A DNA stretch of 64,000 nt from Echinicola pacifica DSM 19836 (GCF_000373245.1 NZ_KB890740.1:228-64227), one strand, 5' to 3'; positions 44,345 through 53,880 are shown, counted from the first letter of the stretch. Notes: generated from the sequence alone by a model not told the origin. Program-made: numbers and translations.

Positions 44345-45469
44345 ATGCATTTACGAATCGTATCCCTGCTGATGCCGGTGGTGATCGGGGGAATGGTCTG
44401 CGCTTGCCAGGAAGATCTGGAGCAGACCGCCACTGATAATCCAATCCTCAAGCTGGAGCATCCTGATTATTTCACTAACGACATTGCCATGCCCGCTGAC
44501 AATCCACTGACAGAGAAAGGCTTTGCATTGGGCAGGATGTTATTTTATGAAAACAAACTTTCTCTGGACCAGAGTCTCTCCTGTGCTTCCTGTCACCAGC
44601 AGTCTAAAGCCTTCAGCGATGGGCTGCAATTCAGCCGAGGCGTTGATGGTCAGCTGGGAGATCGCAATGCCATGTCTTTAGCCAATCTGCACTGGACGAG
44701 CAGGTTTTTTTGGGACGGCAGAGCCGCAAGCCTGGAAGATCAAGCCCTGGAGCCTATTTCTGATCCTAGGGAAATGAATCTCCCCATCGAGGAAGCGGTG
44801 GCCAGGCTGCAGGCAGATGAGCACTATCCCGATTTATTTCAGGAAGCATTTGGCGAGGAGCTCATCACGGCGGAGCTGCTAAGCAAGGCCCTTAGTCAGT
44901 TTATGCGCAGCTTGGTATCGGGCGATTCCAAATTTGATCAGTGGATAAAAGAAGAGGTAGAGTTGACGGCTGAAGAGCAATTGGGCATGGAGCTTTTCTA
45001 CACCCACCCTGAGCCCTCCTTACAGATAAGAGGGGGCAATTGTGGGGACTGTCACCTTGGTTTCCTGACTTCTGGCAACCGAGACGATCTCCTGGGATTT
45101 CATAATAACGGCTTAGACAGCGATGAAAATCTGGCAGAAGGATTGGCCGCAGTCACTGGCCGCAGCTCCGACAAGGGGAAGTTCAAAGCCCCTACCCTCC
45201 GAAATATCGCCCTAACCGCTCCTTATATGCATGATGGTCGCTTCAATAGCCTGGAGGAAGTATTGGACCATTACGATCAGCATGTGCAAGAGAATAGTCA
45301 CCTTGATCTACTGGTTTTGGAAGCTAGCAATGAAATTATCGCTGGCGATCCGGAAGTAAAATTGCATCTCAGCGCTTCTGAAAAGAAGGCCATTATTGCC
45401 TTCCTACATACTCTTACCGATGAAAAATTCATCAGTAATCCCAAATTTTCAAATCCCTTTAATCAATAA
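44345..45469 (+). CDS. Di-heme MauG/cytochrome c peroxidase-like enzyme (MbnH-like) 1
   Basis: 374 residues. The start (ATG 44345) opens a lipoprotein signal (IGGMVCAC, probable lipid Cys at 21). Two c-type haem sites: C80-x-x-C83-H84 (CASCHQQ) and C233-x-x-C236-H237 (CGDCHLG). The conserved C-terminal TLRNIALTAPYMHDGR segment carries the TAPYxHxG of MauG-type enzymes. This family includes cytochrome c peroxidase, MauG and MbnH, which oxidises a tryptophan of MbnP. An MbnP-like gene follows 5 bp downstream, which favours an MbnH-like role. True peroxidase activity cannot be excluded. Confidence 0.9.
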   Translation: MHLRIVSLLMPVVIGGMVCACQEDLEQTATDNPILKLEHPDYFTNDIAMPADNPLTEKGFALGRMLFYENKLSLDQSLSCASCHQQSKAFSDGLQFSRGVDGQLGDRNAMSLANLHWTSRFFWDGRAASLEDQALEPISDPREMNLPIEEAVARLQADEHYPDLFQEAFGEELITAELLSKALSQFMRSLVSGDSKFDQWIKEEVELTAEEQLGMELFYTHPEPSLQIRGGNCGDCHLGFLTSGNRDDLLGFHNNGLDSDENLAEGLAAVTGRSSDKGKFKAPTLRNIALTAPYMHDGRFNSLEEVLDHYDQHVQENSHLDLLVLEASNEIIAGDPEVKLHLSASEKKAIIAFLHTLTDEKFISNPKFSNPFNQ

Positions 45470-45474
45470 ATAAG

Positions 45475-46218
45475 ATGAAAAAAATAGTTTTAATTGCGAC
45501 ACTCTTAGGCTCACTATGGGCTTGCGACTCCAATGTGGATCCACTTCCTACCAGTGCTTCGGTGACTTTTAACTTCACCCACCTAATCAATGGAGAGGAA
45601 TTTGACCTTGAAAATTCAATGATGGAGCTGCCCACAGGCGAGGTCTTTACTCCCAATAAGTTCAAATATTATATTTCCAATATCACCTTCACCAATACCT
45701 CTAACCAAGAAACCTATACCCTGGAAGATGGCTATTACCTAATTGACCAGGCGGGACAGAAGAGTTTTTCCTTTGTCATCCCGACAGCTGCCTACGACCA
45801 ACTAAGTTTTTATGTGGGGGTGGATCAGGAACGTAACCTGTCCATTGACCAGGTGGGTGACCTCGACCCGAGTAATGATATGGTGTGGAACTGGAATACC
45901 GGGTATAAGTTTTTGGTGCTGGAAGGAGAATGGCAATACGGAGAATCAGTCCGCGAGGGCCTTATCATTCATATAGGCAATAACGATCCTGCAAGCACGA
46001 TTAATTTCAGGGAAATCACCTTTGACCTTAATCAGGCAGCTATCGATTTGGAGAGGAATAGTGAGGTGAATTTAGATTTTGAGGCCGAGCTCAGTGCGCT
46101 CTTTGATGCGCCAAACGAGATAGTGATTCACGAGCTGGAAAACACCAGCATCATGGGTGGCGAATGGGCTATCAAAGTGGCTGAAAACTATCAAGAAGGC
46201 ATGTTTACCTTAAAATAA
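45475..46218 (+). CDS. MbnP-like copper-binding domain lipoprotein 1
   Basis: 247 residues with a lipobox (SLWAC, Cys 17). The MbnP-like domain (PF20243) reads SVTFNFTHLINGEEFDLEN, KFKYYISNITF, YYLID and LSFYVGVD, with the signature MVWNWNTGYKFLVLEGEW (W138 and W140) and LIIHIGNND (H166). In methanotroph MbnP a Trp is turned into kynurenine by the partner di-heme enzyme MbnH and helps bind copper. The gene is flanked on both sides by MbnH-like genes: 5 bp after the first and overlapping the second by 1 bp (TAATG). A periplasmic or surface copper-binding function is inferred. Confidence 0.85.
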   Translation: MKKIVLIATLLGSLWACDSNVDPLPTSASVTFNFTHLINGEEFDLENSMMELPTGEVFTPNKFKYYISNITFTNTSNQETYTLEDGYYLIDQAGQKSFSFVIPTAAYDQLSFYVGVDQERNLSIDQVGDLDPSNDMVWNWNTGYKFLVLEGEWQYGESVREGLIIHIGNNDPASTINFREITFDLNQAAIDLERNSEVNLDFEAELSALFDAPNEIVIHELENTSIMGGEWAIKVAENYQEGMFTLK

Positions 46219-47279
46219 TGCGAATTAGAAAGGGATATACCGCCGCCTATCTTTTGATCCTAGTGCTTGGGCTAAGTTCTTGTATGGAGGGTCTTCCGGA
46301 AGTGGAAGATCCTGCACCCAGGTATTTCATCCCTACATTGGCGGCCAGCTTACAGCAGTCCACCTTCCCCCAGCCAGAGTCCAATCTCCTTTCGGAGGAG
46401 GGCGTATTGCTGGGCAAAACCTTATTCTATGATCCCTTAATTTCTGCCAATGGCCAGGTAAGCTGCGGCACCTGCCATTCGTTGGAGCTGGCTTTTGGAG
46501 ATGGGATATCTCTATCTGCAGAGGGGGTATCCGGGAAGCCTCTGCACCGCCATGCCCCGGTACTCTTCAACCTCGCCTGGAATGAAGGCTTATTTTGGGA
46601 TGGTGGCTCGCGGAACCTGGAATCCCTGATCTTTGGGCCACTGACACATCCCGATGAGATGGGCGCGAATCTCAATGAGACCATAGCCTATCTAAATAGC
46701 AGTGGCAACTACCCGGAGATGTTTTATAGGGCCTTTGGAACGGATTCTATCACGAGTGCTGCCATAGGACGATCTCTGGCGCAATTTGTCCGCTCCATTC
46801 TATCCCAAAACAGTAAATATGACCAATGGAAATCAGGAGAAAATGCCTTGAACAGCCTGGAGCTGCAAGGCTATCAGCTCTATCAGGAGCACTGTAAAAG
46901 CTGCCACACAGAGGGACTATTTACCGATCTTGGCTATCATAATAATGGCCTGGACGCTTCATTTCCAGACCCTATGGAGCTGGAAGGCTTATACCTAGGA
47001 CGTTTCAGAATCAGTTTTGCAGACTCCGACCTCGGGGCTTTCAAGACCCCATCCCTGAGAAATATCGCGTTCTCTGCCCCTTATATGCATGATGGGAGGT
47101 TCGAAACCCTGGATGAAGTGCTGGACCATTATCGATCCGGAATTCAACATTCTCACAGCCTATCTCCCGCGCTCAGGGCTGGCATTACTATCACCGATGC
47201 CGAAAAGGAGGCCTTAAAGGCTTTCCTTCATAGCTTAAGTGATTATACATTTATTACTAACCAAGCCTATTTACCTTAG
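46218..47279 (+). CDS. Di-heme MauG/cytochrome c peroxidase-like enzyme (MbnH-like) 2
   Basis: 353 residues with a lipobox (GLSSC, Cys 22). Haem sites are C83-x-x-C86-H87 (CGTCHSL) and C226-x-x-C229-H230 (CKSCHTE). Conserved segments LRNIAFSAPYMHDGRF and DEVLDHYRSGIQHS match the first di-heme protein of this operon, from which it is diverged. The start codon overlaps the MbnP-like stop by one base. Two such enzymes with two MbnP-like proteins in one operon suggest dedicated pairs, perhaps with different tryptophan targets; this is inference. Confidence 0.9.
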   Translation: MRIRKGYTAAYLLILVLGLSSCMEGLPEVEDPAPRYFIPTLAASLQQSTFPQPESNLLSEEGVLLGKTLFYDPLISANGQVSCGTCHSLELAFGDGISLSAEGVSGKPLHRHAPVLFNLAWNEGLFWDGGSRNLESLIFGPLTHPDEMGANLNETIAYLNSSGNYPEMFYRAFGTDSITSAAIGRSLAQFVRSILSQNSKYDQWKSGENALNSLELQGYQLYQEHCKSCHTEGLFTDLGYHNNGLDASFPDPMELEGLYLGRFRISFADSDLGAFKTPSLRNIAFSAPYMHDGRFETLDEVLDHYRSGIQHSHSLSPALRAGITITDAEKEALKAFLHSLSDYTFITNQAYLP

Positions 47280-47288
47280 GAAAATATC

Positions 47289-48383
47289 ATGACCAAAAAA
47301 CCACTCGTAATACTTCTCCTGATCTGTCTCAGCAGTGTCCTCACTCCTGAAGCACAAGCCTGTGATAGCTGCAATTTCTTTGAATATAGCTTATTACAAA
47401 ACAGAAGTTATTTCGGAATCTTCTACCGTACCCGTCATTTTGGAGGATATGACCGCTATGGCTATTCGGGGACCTTGCCCAATACTGCCGCCAGCCTGAA
47501 CAGTGGATCTACCAACAGCCTAGCAAATCAGTACAGTCCCAATGCCCGCACCTCCGCGCCTGCGATCGTGGACCAGATAAACCCTGATCATCAGCTGATG
47601 CATGAGCCAGAGGGCACAGGTTTATATGTCAATAAAACGGACCAGGATTGGGAAACCTACCAAACGGTGGAAGTCCGAGGGAATTTCACCCTTAAGAACA
47701 AGTGGAACTTCACCTTCCTGCTTCCATATGAGTCCAATAAGGTGTATTATGAAAAGATGCTAGACCTGCCAAACCCCTCCCGTGACACCACGATGACCGT
47801 GCATGGATGGGGAGACCTGACCCTGGCGGCAGACTTTATTCACTATATCTATTCCTCCAAAGCCCGGCATACCTTCCGCCCAGGCCTTGCCGTGATCGCC
47901 CCTACTGGCCAGGCCCGAAAAGCCTCCGCTGTTGGAGGCCTTTATGATCCCATCATCCAGCCGGGAACGGACGCTTGGAGCTATGTATTACGCTTCAACT
48001 ATCAATTATTCATCAACAAAACAGGCTTAAATGCAGGAGCCAATTTCAAGCAATCTACCGAAGGCGCCCAAAGTTATCAGTTTGGAAATAGTGTCAACGC
48101 CTCTTTGGTGGGCTTTCACCAAGTGTCAATCGCGGAAAAGTGGCTGGTAATCCCCAATATTGGTGGGTACTATGAAAGCTCCAAAGAGGATACCTGGAAC
48201 GATGAAAACCAAAGCCTTACCGGTGGCAATGTGCTGTTTGGGCAAGCAGGAATGGACCTTAATCATCAGGACTGGACACTCAGCTTCCTGTATCAATCTC
48301 CTTTGACCCAAAACCTAAACGGCAACCAAATCCATCATCAAGACCGGATGAGCATAGGCTTTATCAAGGCATTTAAATTATAA
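47289..48383 (+). CDS. Outer-membrane protein with N-terminal CxxC (operon member)
   Basis: 364 residues with a signal peptide (about 1-24, cleavage at AQA-CDSC). The mature protein begins C-D-S-C-N, which could bind metal or form a disulfide. The rest is rich in beta strands and aromatic residues, with strand-like segments YQTVEVRGNFTLKNKWNF, WGDLTLAADFIHY and ending GFIKAFKL, typical of an outer-membrane transporter-like barrel. No named family was recognised. It follows MbnH-like gene 2 by 9 bp and precedes the CX9CX3C gene by 4 bp, so it is part of the metal operon and may form the outer-membrane export or import channel. Confidence 0.75.
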   Translation: MTKKPLVILLLICLSSVLTPEAQACDSCNFFEYSLLQNRSYFGIFYRTRHFGGYDRYGYSGTLPNTAASLNSGSTNSLANQYSPNARTSAPAIVDQINPDHQLMHEPEGTGLYVNKTDQDWETYQTVEVRGNFTLKNKWNFTFLLPYESNKVYYEKMLDLPNPSRDTTMTVHGWGDLTLAADFIHYIYSSKARHTFRPGLAVIAPTGQARKASAVGGLYDPIIQPGTDAWSYVLRFNYQLFINKTGLNAGANFKQSTEGAQSYQFGNSVNASLVGFHQVSIAEKWLVIPNIGGYYESSKEDTWNDENQSLTGGNVLFGQAGMDLNHQDWTLSFLYQSPLTQNLNGNQIHHQDRMSIGFIKAFKL

Positions 48384-48387
48384 TCAT

Positions 48388-48756
48388 ATGCGGCTATCAG
48401 TACTGATACTCCTATCAGTAGTGCTGTTAAAAATCCTTGGAAGCGCCATTCTCTACTTGGACTTCAAGCTACATCAAGAGCAACTTGCGAGGGAAAAGTG
48501 TGTGCAAAGAAATGAGCCCATCACCATCTGTCGCGCCAATTGTGTTCTTGTAAGCAAACTGGAGATCAGCAATGAGTCGGAGGAGAAGCAGCCAAGCATG
48601 AAGTCCAGTAAGGAGCTGGAGCAGTTTATAATTAGCGAAATGCCGCATTTCGACTTTTTAGGAATTGCCACCTCCGCTCCTATCCATGTATATTTCCCTT
48701 GGATCAATGAGGACTTTAGCAGCAATATCGAAAAACCTCCCGAGTATATATGTTGA
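48388..48756 (+). CDS. Small CX9CX3C membrane protein (island gene 2)
   Basis: 122 residues. One N-terminal transmembrane helix (about 2-25) precedes LDFKLHQEQLAREKCVQRNE and ITICRANCVLVSKL: the same CX9CX3C pattern (C38, C48, C52) as in the protein at 43599, with aligned upstream residues (hydrophobic-D-[YF]-K/A ... [QK]). The C-terminus ends in Cys. It lies 4 bp after the outer-membrane protein. Possible copper or thiol handling at the inner membrane is inferred; the family is not named here. Confidence 0.65.
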   Translation: MRLSVLILLSVVLLKILGSAILYLDFKLHQEQLAREKCVQRNEPITICRANCVLVSKLEISNESEEKQPSMKSSKELEQFIISEMPHFDFLGIATSAPIHVYFPWINEDFSSNIEKPPEYIC

Positions 48757-48893
48757 CGCCCACAATGATAAGTGGAGTTCATGCCAGAAGCAAAGATTTG
48801 TCTTTGTTAACCTCCATTCCATAGGAATGAGATGAGATTTCAGAAAGAAATCGAATTATTTTAGTCAATAGATTTTTACTCAATTATCAAAAA

Positions 48894-49691
48894 ATGAAAG
48901 TTAACTTTAAGTCAATAATAGCATTAGGAGCTATCCTAGCAGGTTTTTCATGTACTGAGAATATGGATGAGGCCATGATGGCCCCCGGCAATAGTACTGT
49001 TTCTCTCCATCTCTCCCACACTTTTGGGGAGGATGATTTCGTTTTGGATCAGACCTATACCAGTTCCAAGGGACAGGCCATTCAGTTTGACGAATTGCGA
49101 TACTGGATTTCGAATGTGGAGCTGCATACGATGGAAGGGGAAGTGGTCAGCATTCCCGATTCCTATTATCTAATCCAGCATATGAAGGAGCAGTTGGTAC
49201 AGGACAAATTTGTGCTTCCAGATTCGGTAAGGGAGCATGTGATACTGAAAGACGTGCCAACTGGCACTTATTCAAAAATCAACTTCTCCATAGGTATCGA
49301 TCCTGTTTATAATAATGACCTCACACTGATCGCAGGTGAGCTCAATGCTTTACAAAATATGGCGAGCGCCTCTTGGATGTGGTTTACGAGCTATATCTTC
49401 ACCAAGGTACATGGAACCGTGGGAACTGGAGAGGAAGCGATGGCCTTTTCATTCGAAACTGGCAGCAACGATTGCTATAAAACCGTCAGCCTGGAATTTC
49501 CTGAGCCTATCCTTCTGAGCGACACCGAGGATAATTTCATAAATATCAGCAATGATGTGGAGAAGCTATTGGGAGGAATTGCTTTTGATGAGACGATACT
49601 TTCTGGCACTACTTATACCATTGGGGCGAGTAAACCAGAGCAGATGATGAAGCTATCAGGCAATTTTGAGCAATCGTTGCAAGTGAAATAA
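48894..49691 (+). CDS. MbnP-like copper-binding domain lipoprotein 2
   Basis: 265 residues with a lipobox (LAGFSC, Cys 20). The MbnP-like domain is recognisable: STVSLHLSHTFGEDDFVLD, FDELRYWISNVEL, SYYLIQ, INFSIGIDP and the signature SWMWFTSYIFTKVHG (W161, W163), then FSFETGSNDCYKTVSL. It is strongly diverged from MbnP-like 1, including a Met-rich N-terminus (MDEAMMAP) that might bind copper. It lies 137 bp after the preceding gene, at the end of the operon, just before a terminator. Loss of the His seen in MbnP-1 (LIIHIG becomes FSFETG) suggests different chemistry. Confidence 0.8.
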   Translation: MKVNFKSIIALGAILAGFSCTENMDEAMMAPGNSTVSLHLSHTFGEDDFVLDQTYTSSKGQAIQFDELRYWISNVELHTMEGEVVSIPDSYYLIQHMKEQLVQDKFVLPDSVREHVILKDVPTGTYSKINFSIGIDPVYNNDLTLIAGELNALQNMASASWMWFTSYIFTKVHGTVGTGEEAMAFSFETGSNDCYKTVSLEFPEPILLSDTEDNFINISNDVEKLLGGIAFDETILSGTTYTIGASKPEQMMKLSGNFEQSLQVK

Positions 49692-49723
49692 TTTACTTTT
49701 ATCCTATAAGCTTAAAAACAACA

Positions 49724-49762
49724 AACCACCCTCAGCACTTCGGTTGAGGGTGGTTTTTTTTT
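49724..49762. terminator. Bidirectional Rho-independent terminator
   Basis: AACCACCCTCA ... TGAGGGTGGTT with a GCACTTCGGT loop; a long T-run follows on the plus strand and a T-rich stretch on the minus strand. It separates the MbnP operon from the convergent porin gene. Confidence 0.9.
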
Positions 49763-49785
49763 GTTTTAGCAATAATATAATAACC

Positions 49786-51117
49786 TCAAATTGCTACTTG
49801 AAACTGCATAACGGCCATGCCCTTCCTGCTGGTACTTTCCAGGGCTCCGCTGTTGGAATAGTCAAAGATAGGTCTGCTTTGGTAGCCCATGGTGAGCTTT
49901 ACACGATTTCCATCGATCAGCCAGTTTAGGCCACCATCATACATCAACATCGCATCCTCCAGCCGGTCAAAGTCTGAATATTGGGTGGAGAAATAAGCTT
50001 GTAAGGTACCCGACTTGCCCAATACCTCACGACCAAATAAGTAGCCCAGCTGAGCAAAAACCGTATTCCCGGTTCCGATGGTAGGGAAAGCATTGCCTGG
50101 GCCATTGAAGGTTCCGTTTTCATTGACCCCCGTGGCAGGATTCATAGCTCCAATATTTCTGATATAGTTTTTGCCATAATCACTGTAGGAATAGGCTGCA
50201 TAAGCGGTGATCGCATTGCCTTTGCTCGCGCTAATAGGCTGGTCCATAAAGAAATCCACGGAAAGAATAGTAAGGTTACTCCGCAGCGTATCTGTCTGAT
50301 TATCTGCATAATGCCACATCGCATCCTTTTGACTTAGGAATCCAGCGCCGATATTCATCACCCGTTTCTGGCCCAGGTAAGAGCCTGCCTGATAGGGAGT
50401 GGTATTGGATTCCTTATCCCAAAACATATATTTGAAATATCCATGTACCTGGGCATAGCCTGGTTCTGCCGCAAAGAGAGAATTATCTCCCAGCTGGTTG
50501 GACTGCGCGGTGGATAGCTCAGTGGACATAGGCTTAGAAACTGCTAATCTATAATCGAGCTGACCCAGTTGCCCCTTTGCATATACGCTGAATTTCCGCA
50601 CAAACTGGTCATTGATATCATTGGTGGTCTGCTGATACAGTGGGGCATCCAGCCCCAATATGGATCCTACAGATGGGGAGGAATATCTGGAAACGCCATT
50701 CCATCCGGTGAGGCCCGCTCCTAGGGATATTTTCTCCTTAACCACGGCATATTCGGCTAGGGCATCATGAAAAAAGAGGCCTTGCTTCCTCGGTGAGCGA
50801 TAGGAAAGGTTATTTTGTCCAAACTGGGTATAGAAAAACACCCGATCAGTAAGCTGGCCATACAGCACAATCCGTGTCCGCCGAAGCCCCACATCCAGCA
50901 GATGCTCATCGGCAGTTCCGAATACCTCCGAGCCAGGATTAGCAGCGGTATATCTCAGCCAAATCTGGTTTAGGAAGTTCGCCTTGATGTACTGAGAGCC
51001 ATCTTCGTTTAACTTGAATTTAAGTTCCTTTGGGAATTTGCTTGATTCGGTTTCCTGTGCATCCACATTGGCAAAAAACAGCCCTGACATGGCTGCACAG
51101 ATGATAAACTTTTTCAT
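49786..51117 (-). CDS. OprP/OprO-like outer-membrane porin
   Basis: 443 residues with a signal peptide (MKKFIICAAMSGLFFANVDA). The mature protein is a predicted 16- to 18-strand barrel with DVGLRRTRIVLYGQLTDRVF, FFYTQFGQNN, IDGNRVKLTMGYQSRPIFDY and the end AVMQFQVAI. It resembles phosphate-selective porins of the OprO/OprP group. It is convergent to the MbnP operon and divergent from the TonB receptor, so it may be independent of the metal genes. The transported substrate cannot be read from the sequence. Confidence 0.85.
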   Translation of the reverse strand: MKKFIICAAMSGLFFANVDAQETESSKFPKELKFKLNEDGSQYIKANFLNQIWLRYTAANPGSEVFGTADEHLLDVGLRRTRIVLYGQLTDRVFFYTQFGQNNLSYRSPRKQGLFFHDALAEYAVVKEKISLGAGLTGWNGVSRYSSPSVGSILGLDAPLYQQTTNDINDQFVRKFSVYAKGQLGQLDYRLAVSKPMSTELSTAQSNQLGDNSLFAAEPGYAQVHGYFKYMFWDKESNTTPYQAGSYLGQKRVMNIGAGFLSQKDAMWHYADNQTDTLRSNLTILSVDFFMDQPISASKGNAITAYAAYSYSDYGKNYIRNIGAMNPATGVNENGTFNGPGNAFPTIGTGNTVFAQLGYLFGREVLGKSGTLQAYFSTQYSDFDRLEDAMLMYDGGLNWLIDGNRVKLTMGYQSRPIFDYSNSGALESTSRKGMAVMQFQVAI

Positions 51118-51513
51118 AATACTTGTAAAAATGAAATATATTAAGTTGAATTTAACTCGTTTTTAGGGGTGCTTTCAGGGCTTTGCCTACGCAGATTAAG
51201 TAGGACAATAGATAGCATGGTTTCTATTCAGGTAAATTTTTAGGGGTATTCTAAAAAAACATCCCTGAAATTCTATCATACGGCCATTTTTTGGTCTCAG
51301 TTGGATGTTTTACCATTATTTTCATTTTTTTTTGACGCTTCTATTTGTCCACAAATCACCCTCTTCATGACCACGAGTCCCTTTCCACTGACTATGAGCA
51401 GCATCGGATCATCAAAATATATTATTTAGTCTTACCTAATATTTTATTTACACTACCTTAATATTTATTTTTGTATATATCGAAAAATATATTTAGAACA
51501 CCTTATAACTCAT
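51118..51513. other. Divergent region porin / TonB receptor
   Basis: About 396 bp. Contains the receptor's -7 box (51466-51473) and the porin promoter, for which no exact match was found. No gene was seen. Confidence 0.4.
51466..51473 (+). promoter_or_regulatory. Candidate -7 box (TATTTTTG) of the TonB receptor gene
   Basis: Exact match to TAnnTTTG with a predicted 5' leader of about 33 nt; the -33 element at the expected distance is TTTA rather than TTTG. Confidence 0.45.
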
Positions 51514-53880
51514 ATGAATAGATTTTTGACTGTATTGATACTGGTATTGATTACTAATACCATGGCATATTCACAGGATGTAGGTAAAATAATAGGGAAA
51601 ATAACCATTAGCGAATCCGATGGTGTATATGCCTCCGTCCAGCTTTTGCGCAGCAGTAGAGGGGTCATGACTGAGGCAGATGGTAGTTTTGTTCTGGACG
51701 ATATTAGTCCTGGAGAATATGAGATAGAGGTAAAATACATGGGGTATCAATCCAAGAAAGCAAGGGTGCAGGTATTGGCAGGAAAGACCGCTGAAGTAAA
51801 CCTGCATCTGCTAGAGGATAAGTTAGGGTTAAATGAAGTGGTCATCAGCGCCACGAGGTATGAGCTAGACAGAAAAGAATCTCCGGTGGTGGTAGGCGTA
51901 CTCAACTCCAAAATATTCAATGCGACCCAATCCATGGCGCTTTCGGAGGGACTAAACTACCAGCCAGGCGTACGTGTGGAAACCAATTGCCAAAACTGTG
52001 GCTTTACACAGGTGCGGCTGAATGGCCTTGAAGGTGCCTATTCGCAGATTTTGATCAATAGCCGGGCCGTATTCAGCGCCTTAAACAGCGTCTATGGCTT
52101 GGACCAAATCCCCGCGAATATAGTAGAAAGAGTGGAAGTGGTGCGCGGTGGAGGCTCAGCCTTATACGGCTCCAATGCTATTGGGGGAACCATCAACATC
52201 ATCACCAAGGAACCCGTAGAAAATACCTGGCAGATCGGTTCCAACTTTGCCTTAATCGACGGAAAGACAGTAGACAATACCCTAAACTTCAACGGCTCCA
52301 TGACCAGCGAGGACCTGAGCTCAGGCGTCACCTTCCATGGTATGTATCGGCAGAGAGGCAGCTATGATGCCAATGGGGACGGTTTTACCGAAATCACCCA
52401 GTTGGAAAATAATACCTTCGGAATGAAAACCTTCCTGAAGCCCGGCAAGAGAAATAAAATAAGCCTTGATTTCTCGGCCATAAAAGAATACCGGCGAGGC
52501 GGCAACCAACTGGATCTCCCCGCGCATCTTACTGATATCACGGAGCAACTCACGCATAACACCCTCATTGGCGGGATTACTTATGAGGCCTTTAGCGGCG
52601 ATCATAGAAATAATTTCTCCACCTATATATCAGGTCAGAAAACCACCAGAGATAGCTATTATGGGGGCTTAGGAGGCGGAAGAACCAAGGCCGACAGCCT
52701 GCTGGCCGCCAATGCCTATGGAAAAACAAATGACTTTTCCTTAGTGATGGGCAGCCAATTCTCCCGGAATTTCACCAATGAAGACATGCTCATCATGGGA
52801 TTAGAATACCAGATCAGTCAGGTCGAAGACCATATTCCCGGCTACCTAAGGACGATCGACCAGTCTGTAAATACCCTGGGTTTTTATGGGCAATATGAAT
52901 GGCGACCCAATGATAAGCTTACTGCCCTCGCCGGCGGAAGATATGATCTGACGCAGGTGGATGGATATTATCAGCTTGGACAGCTCAGCAGGGACTCCGA
53001 TATCAGCACCGCAGTACTTAGCCCACGGATCAACCTTCTGTACGACCTTAGAGAAAATCTGCAATTCAGGCTCGGTTATGCCCGGGGTTTTCGGGCTCCA
53101 CAAGCTTTTAATGAAGACCTACACATCAGTTCGGTAGGCGGAGAACCTACCTTTGTGATCCTTTCTGATGAGCTCCAAAATGAGCTTTCTGATGCTTATA
53201 CCAGCTCCCTAAATTATAGCCATACCATAGGTGATCTGCAATTCAGCCTCCTCGCTGAGGGATTTTATACCTTGCTGCATAGACCCTTCACGACTGTTAG
53301 CACAGGTAGGCGCCTGGAAAATGGCTCCATTGTAGAGGAGGTCATTAATGGTACAGGGGCAAAGGTCCGTGGCTTAAATCTGGAACTCAACCTGTCCCCT
53401 TCCTCCCCGATAAATATCCAATCGGGGATAACCTTCCAAAAGTCGACCTATAACAGCCCACAAGTGCTTTTTGAGACCGATCCGGTGCTAGAGAGTGAAC
53501 CCGTAGTGAGCAGCACCACCCTCCTACGATCTCCCAATAGCTATGGATATATCAGTGGGTCTTTTGCCTTATCGGAGCACTGGGGAATAGACCTCACTGG
53601 CGCCTATACCGGCCCCATGCTCCTGCCCCATATCATCTCCACCACCGGTTATATGGACCTGGTCCAGTCCCCTGATTTCTTTGATGCCAATCTAAAGCTT
53701 TCTTACCATTTTGACCTGATAAAGGGCTATCATCTCGAACTTGCGGGAGGAGTCCAAAACTTCCTCAACAGCTATCAAAGTGACTTCGACCGTGGTGCCT
53801 TAAGAGATTCCAATTATATCTATGGGCCTGGCCGGCCAAGAACATTTTTCTTCGGACTGAAAATTGGTGATTTCCACTAG
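51514..53880 (+). CDS. TonB-dependent receptor with CQNC plug motif
   Basis: 788 residues. A signal peptide (1-20) precedes a CarboxypepD_reg-like domain (23-100), the plug (about 105-235) and the barrel. The plug has V-E-T-N-C159-Q-N-C162-G-F, RLNGLEG, VERVEVVRGGGSALYGSNAI and INIITKEP. The two cysteines sit at the plug surface, where substrate could contact them. Receptors of this type often take up metal chelates such as haem, siderophores, cobalamin or copper complexes. Its place between the MbnP/MbnH-like operon and a thioredoxin gene favours copper or iron; this is inference. Followed 35 bp later by a thioredoxin gene. Confidence 0.92.
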   Translation: MNRFLTVLILVLITNTMAYSQDVGKIIGKITISESDGVYASVQLLRSSRGVMTEADGSFVLDDISPGEYEIEVKYMGYQSKKARVQVLAGKTAEVNLHLLEDKLGLNEVVISATRYELDRKESPVVVGVLNSKIFNATQSMALSEGLNYQPGVRVETNCQNCGFTQVRLNGLEGAYSQILINSRAVFSALNSVYGLDQIPANIVERVEVVRGGGSALYGSNAIGGTINIITKEPVENTWQIGSNFALIDGKTVDNTLNFNGSMTSEDLSSGVTFHGMYRQRGSYDANGDGFTEITQLENNTFGMKTFLKPGKRNKISLDFSAIKEYRRGGNQLDLPAHLTDITEQLTHNTLIGGITYEAFSGDHRNNFSTYISGQKTTRDSYYGGLGGGRTKADSLLAANAYGKTNDFSLVMGSQFSRNFTNEDMLIMGLEYQISQVEDHIPGYLRTIDQSVNTLGFYGQYEWRPNDKLTALAGGRYDLTQVDGYYQLGQLSRDSDISTAVLSPRINLLYDLRENLQFRLGYARGFRAPQAFNEDLHISSVGGEPTFVILSDELQNELSDAYTSSLNYSHTIGDLQFSLLAEGFYTLLHRPFTTVSTGRRLENGSIVEEVINGTGAKVRGLNLELNLSPSSPINIQSGITFQKSTYNSPQVLFETDPVLESEPVVSSTTLLRSPNSYGYISGSFALSEHWGIDLTGAYTGPMLLPHIISTTGYMDLVQSPDFFDANLKLSYHFDLIKGYHLELAGGVQNFLNSYQSDFDRGALRDSNYIYGPGRPRTFFFGLKIGDFH

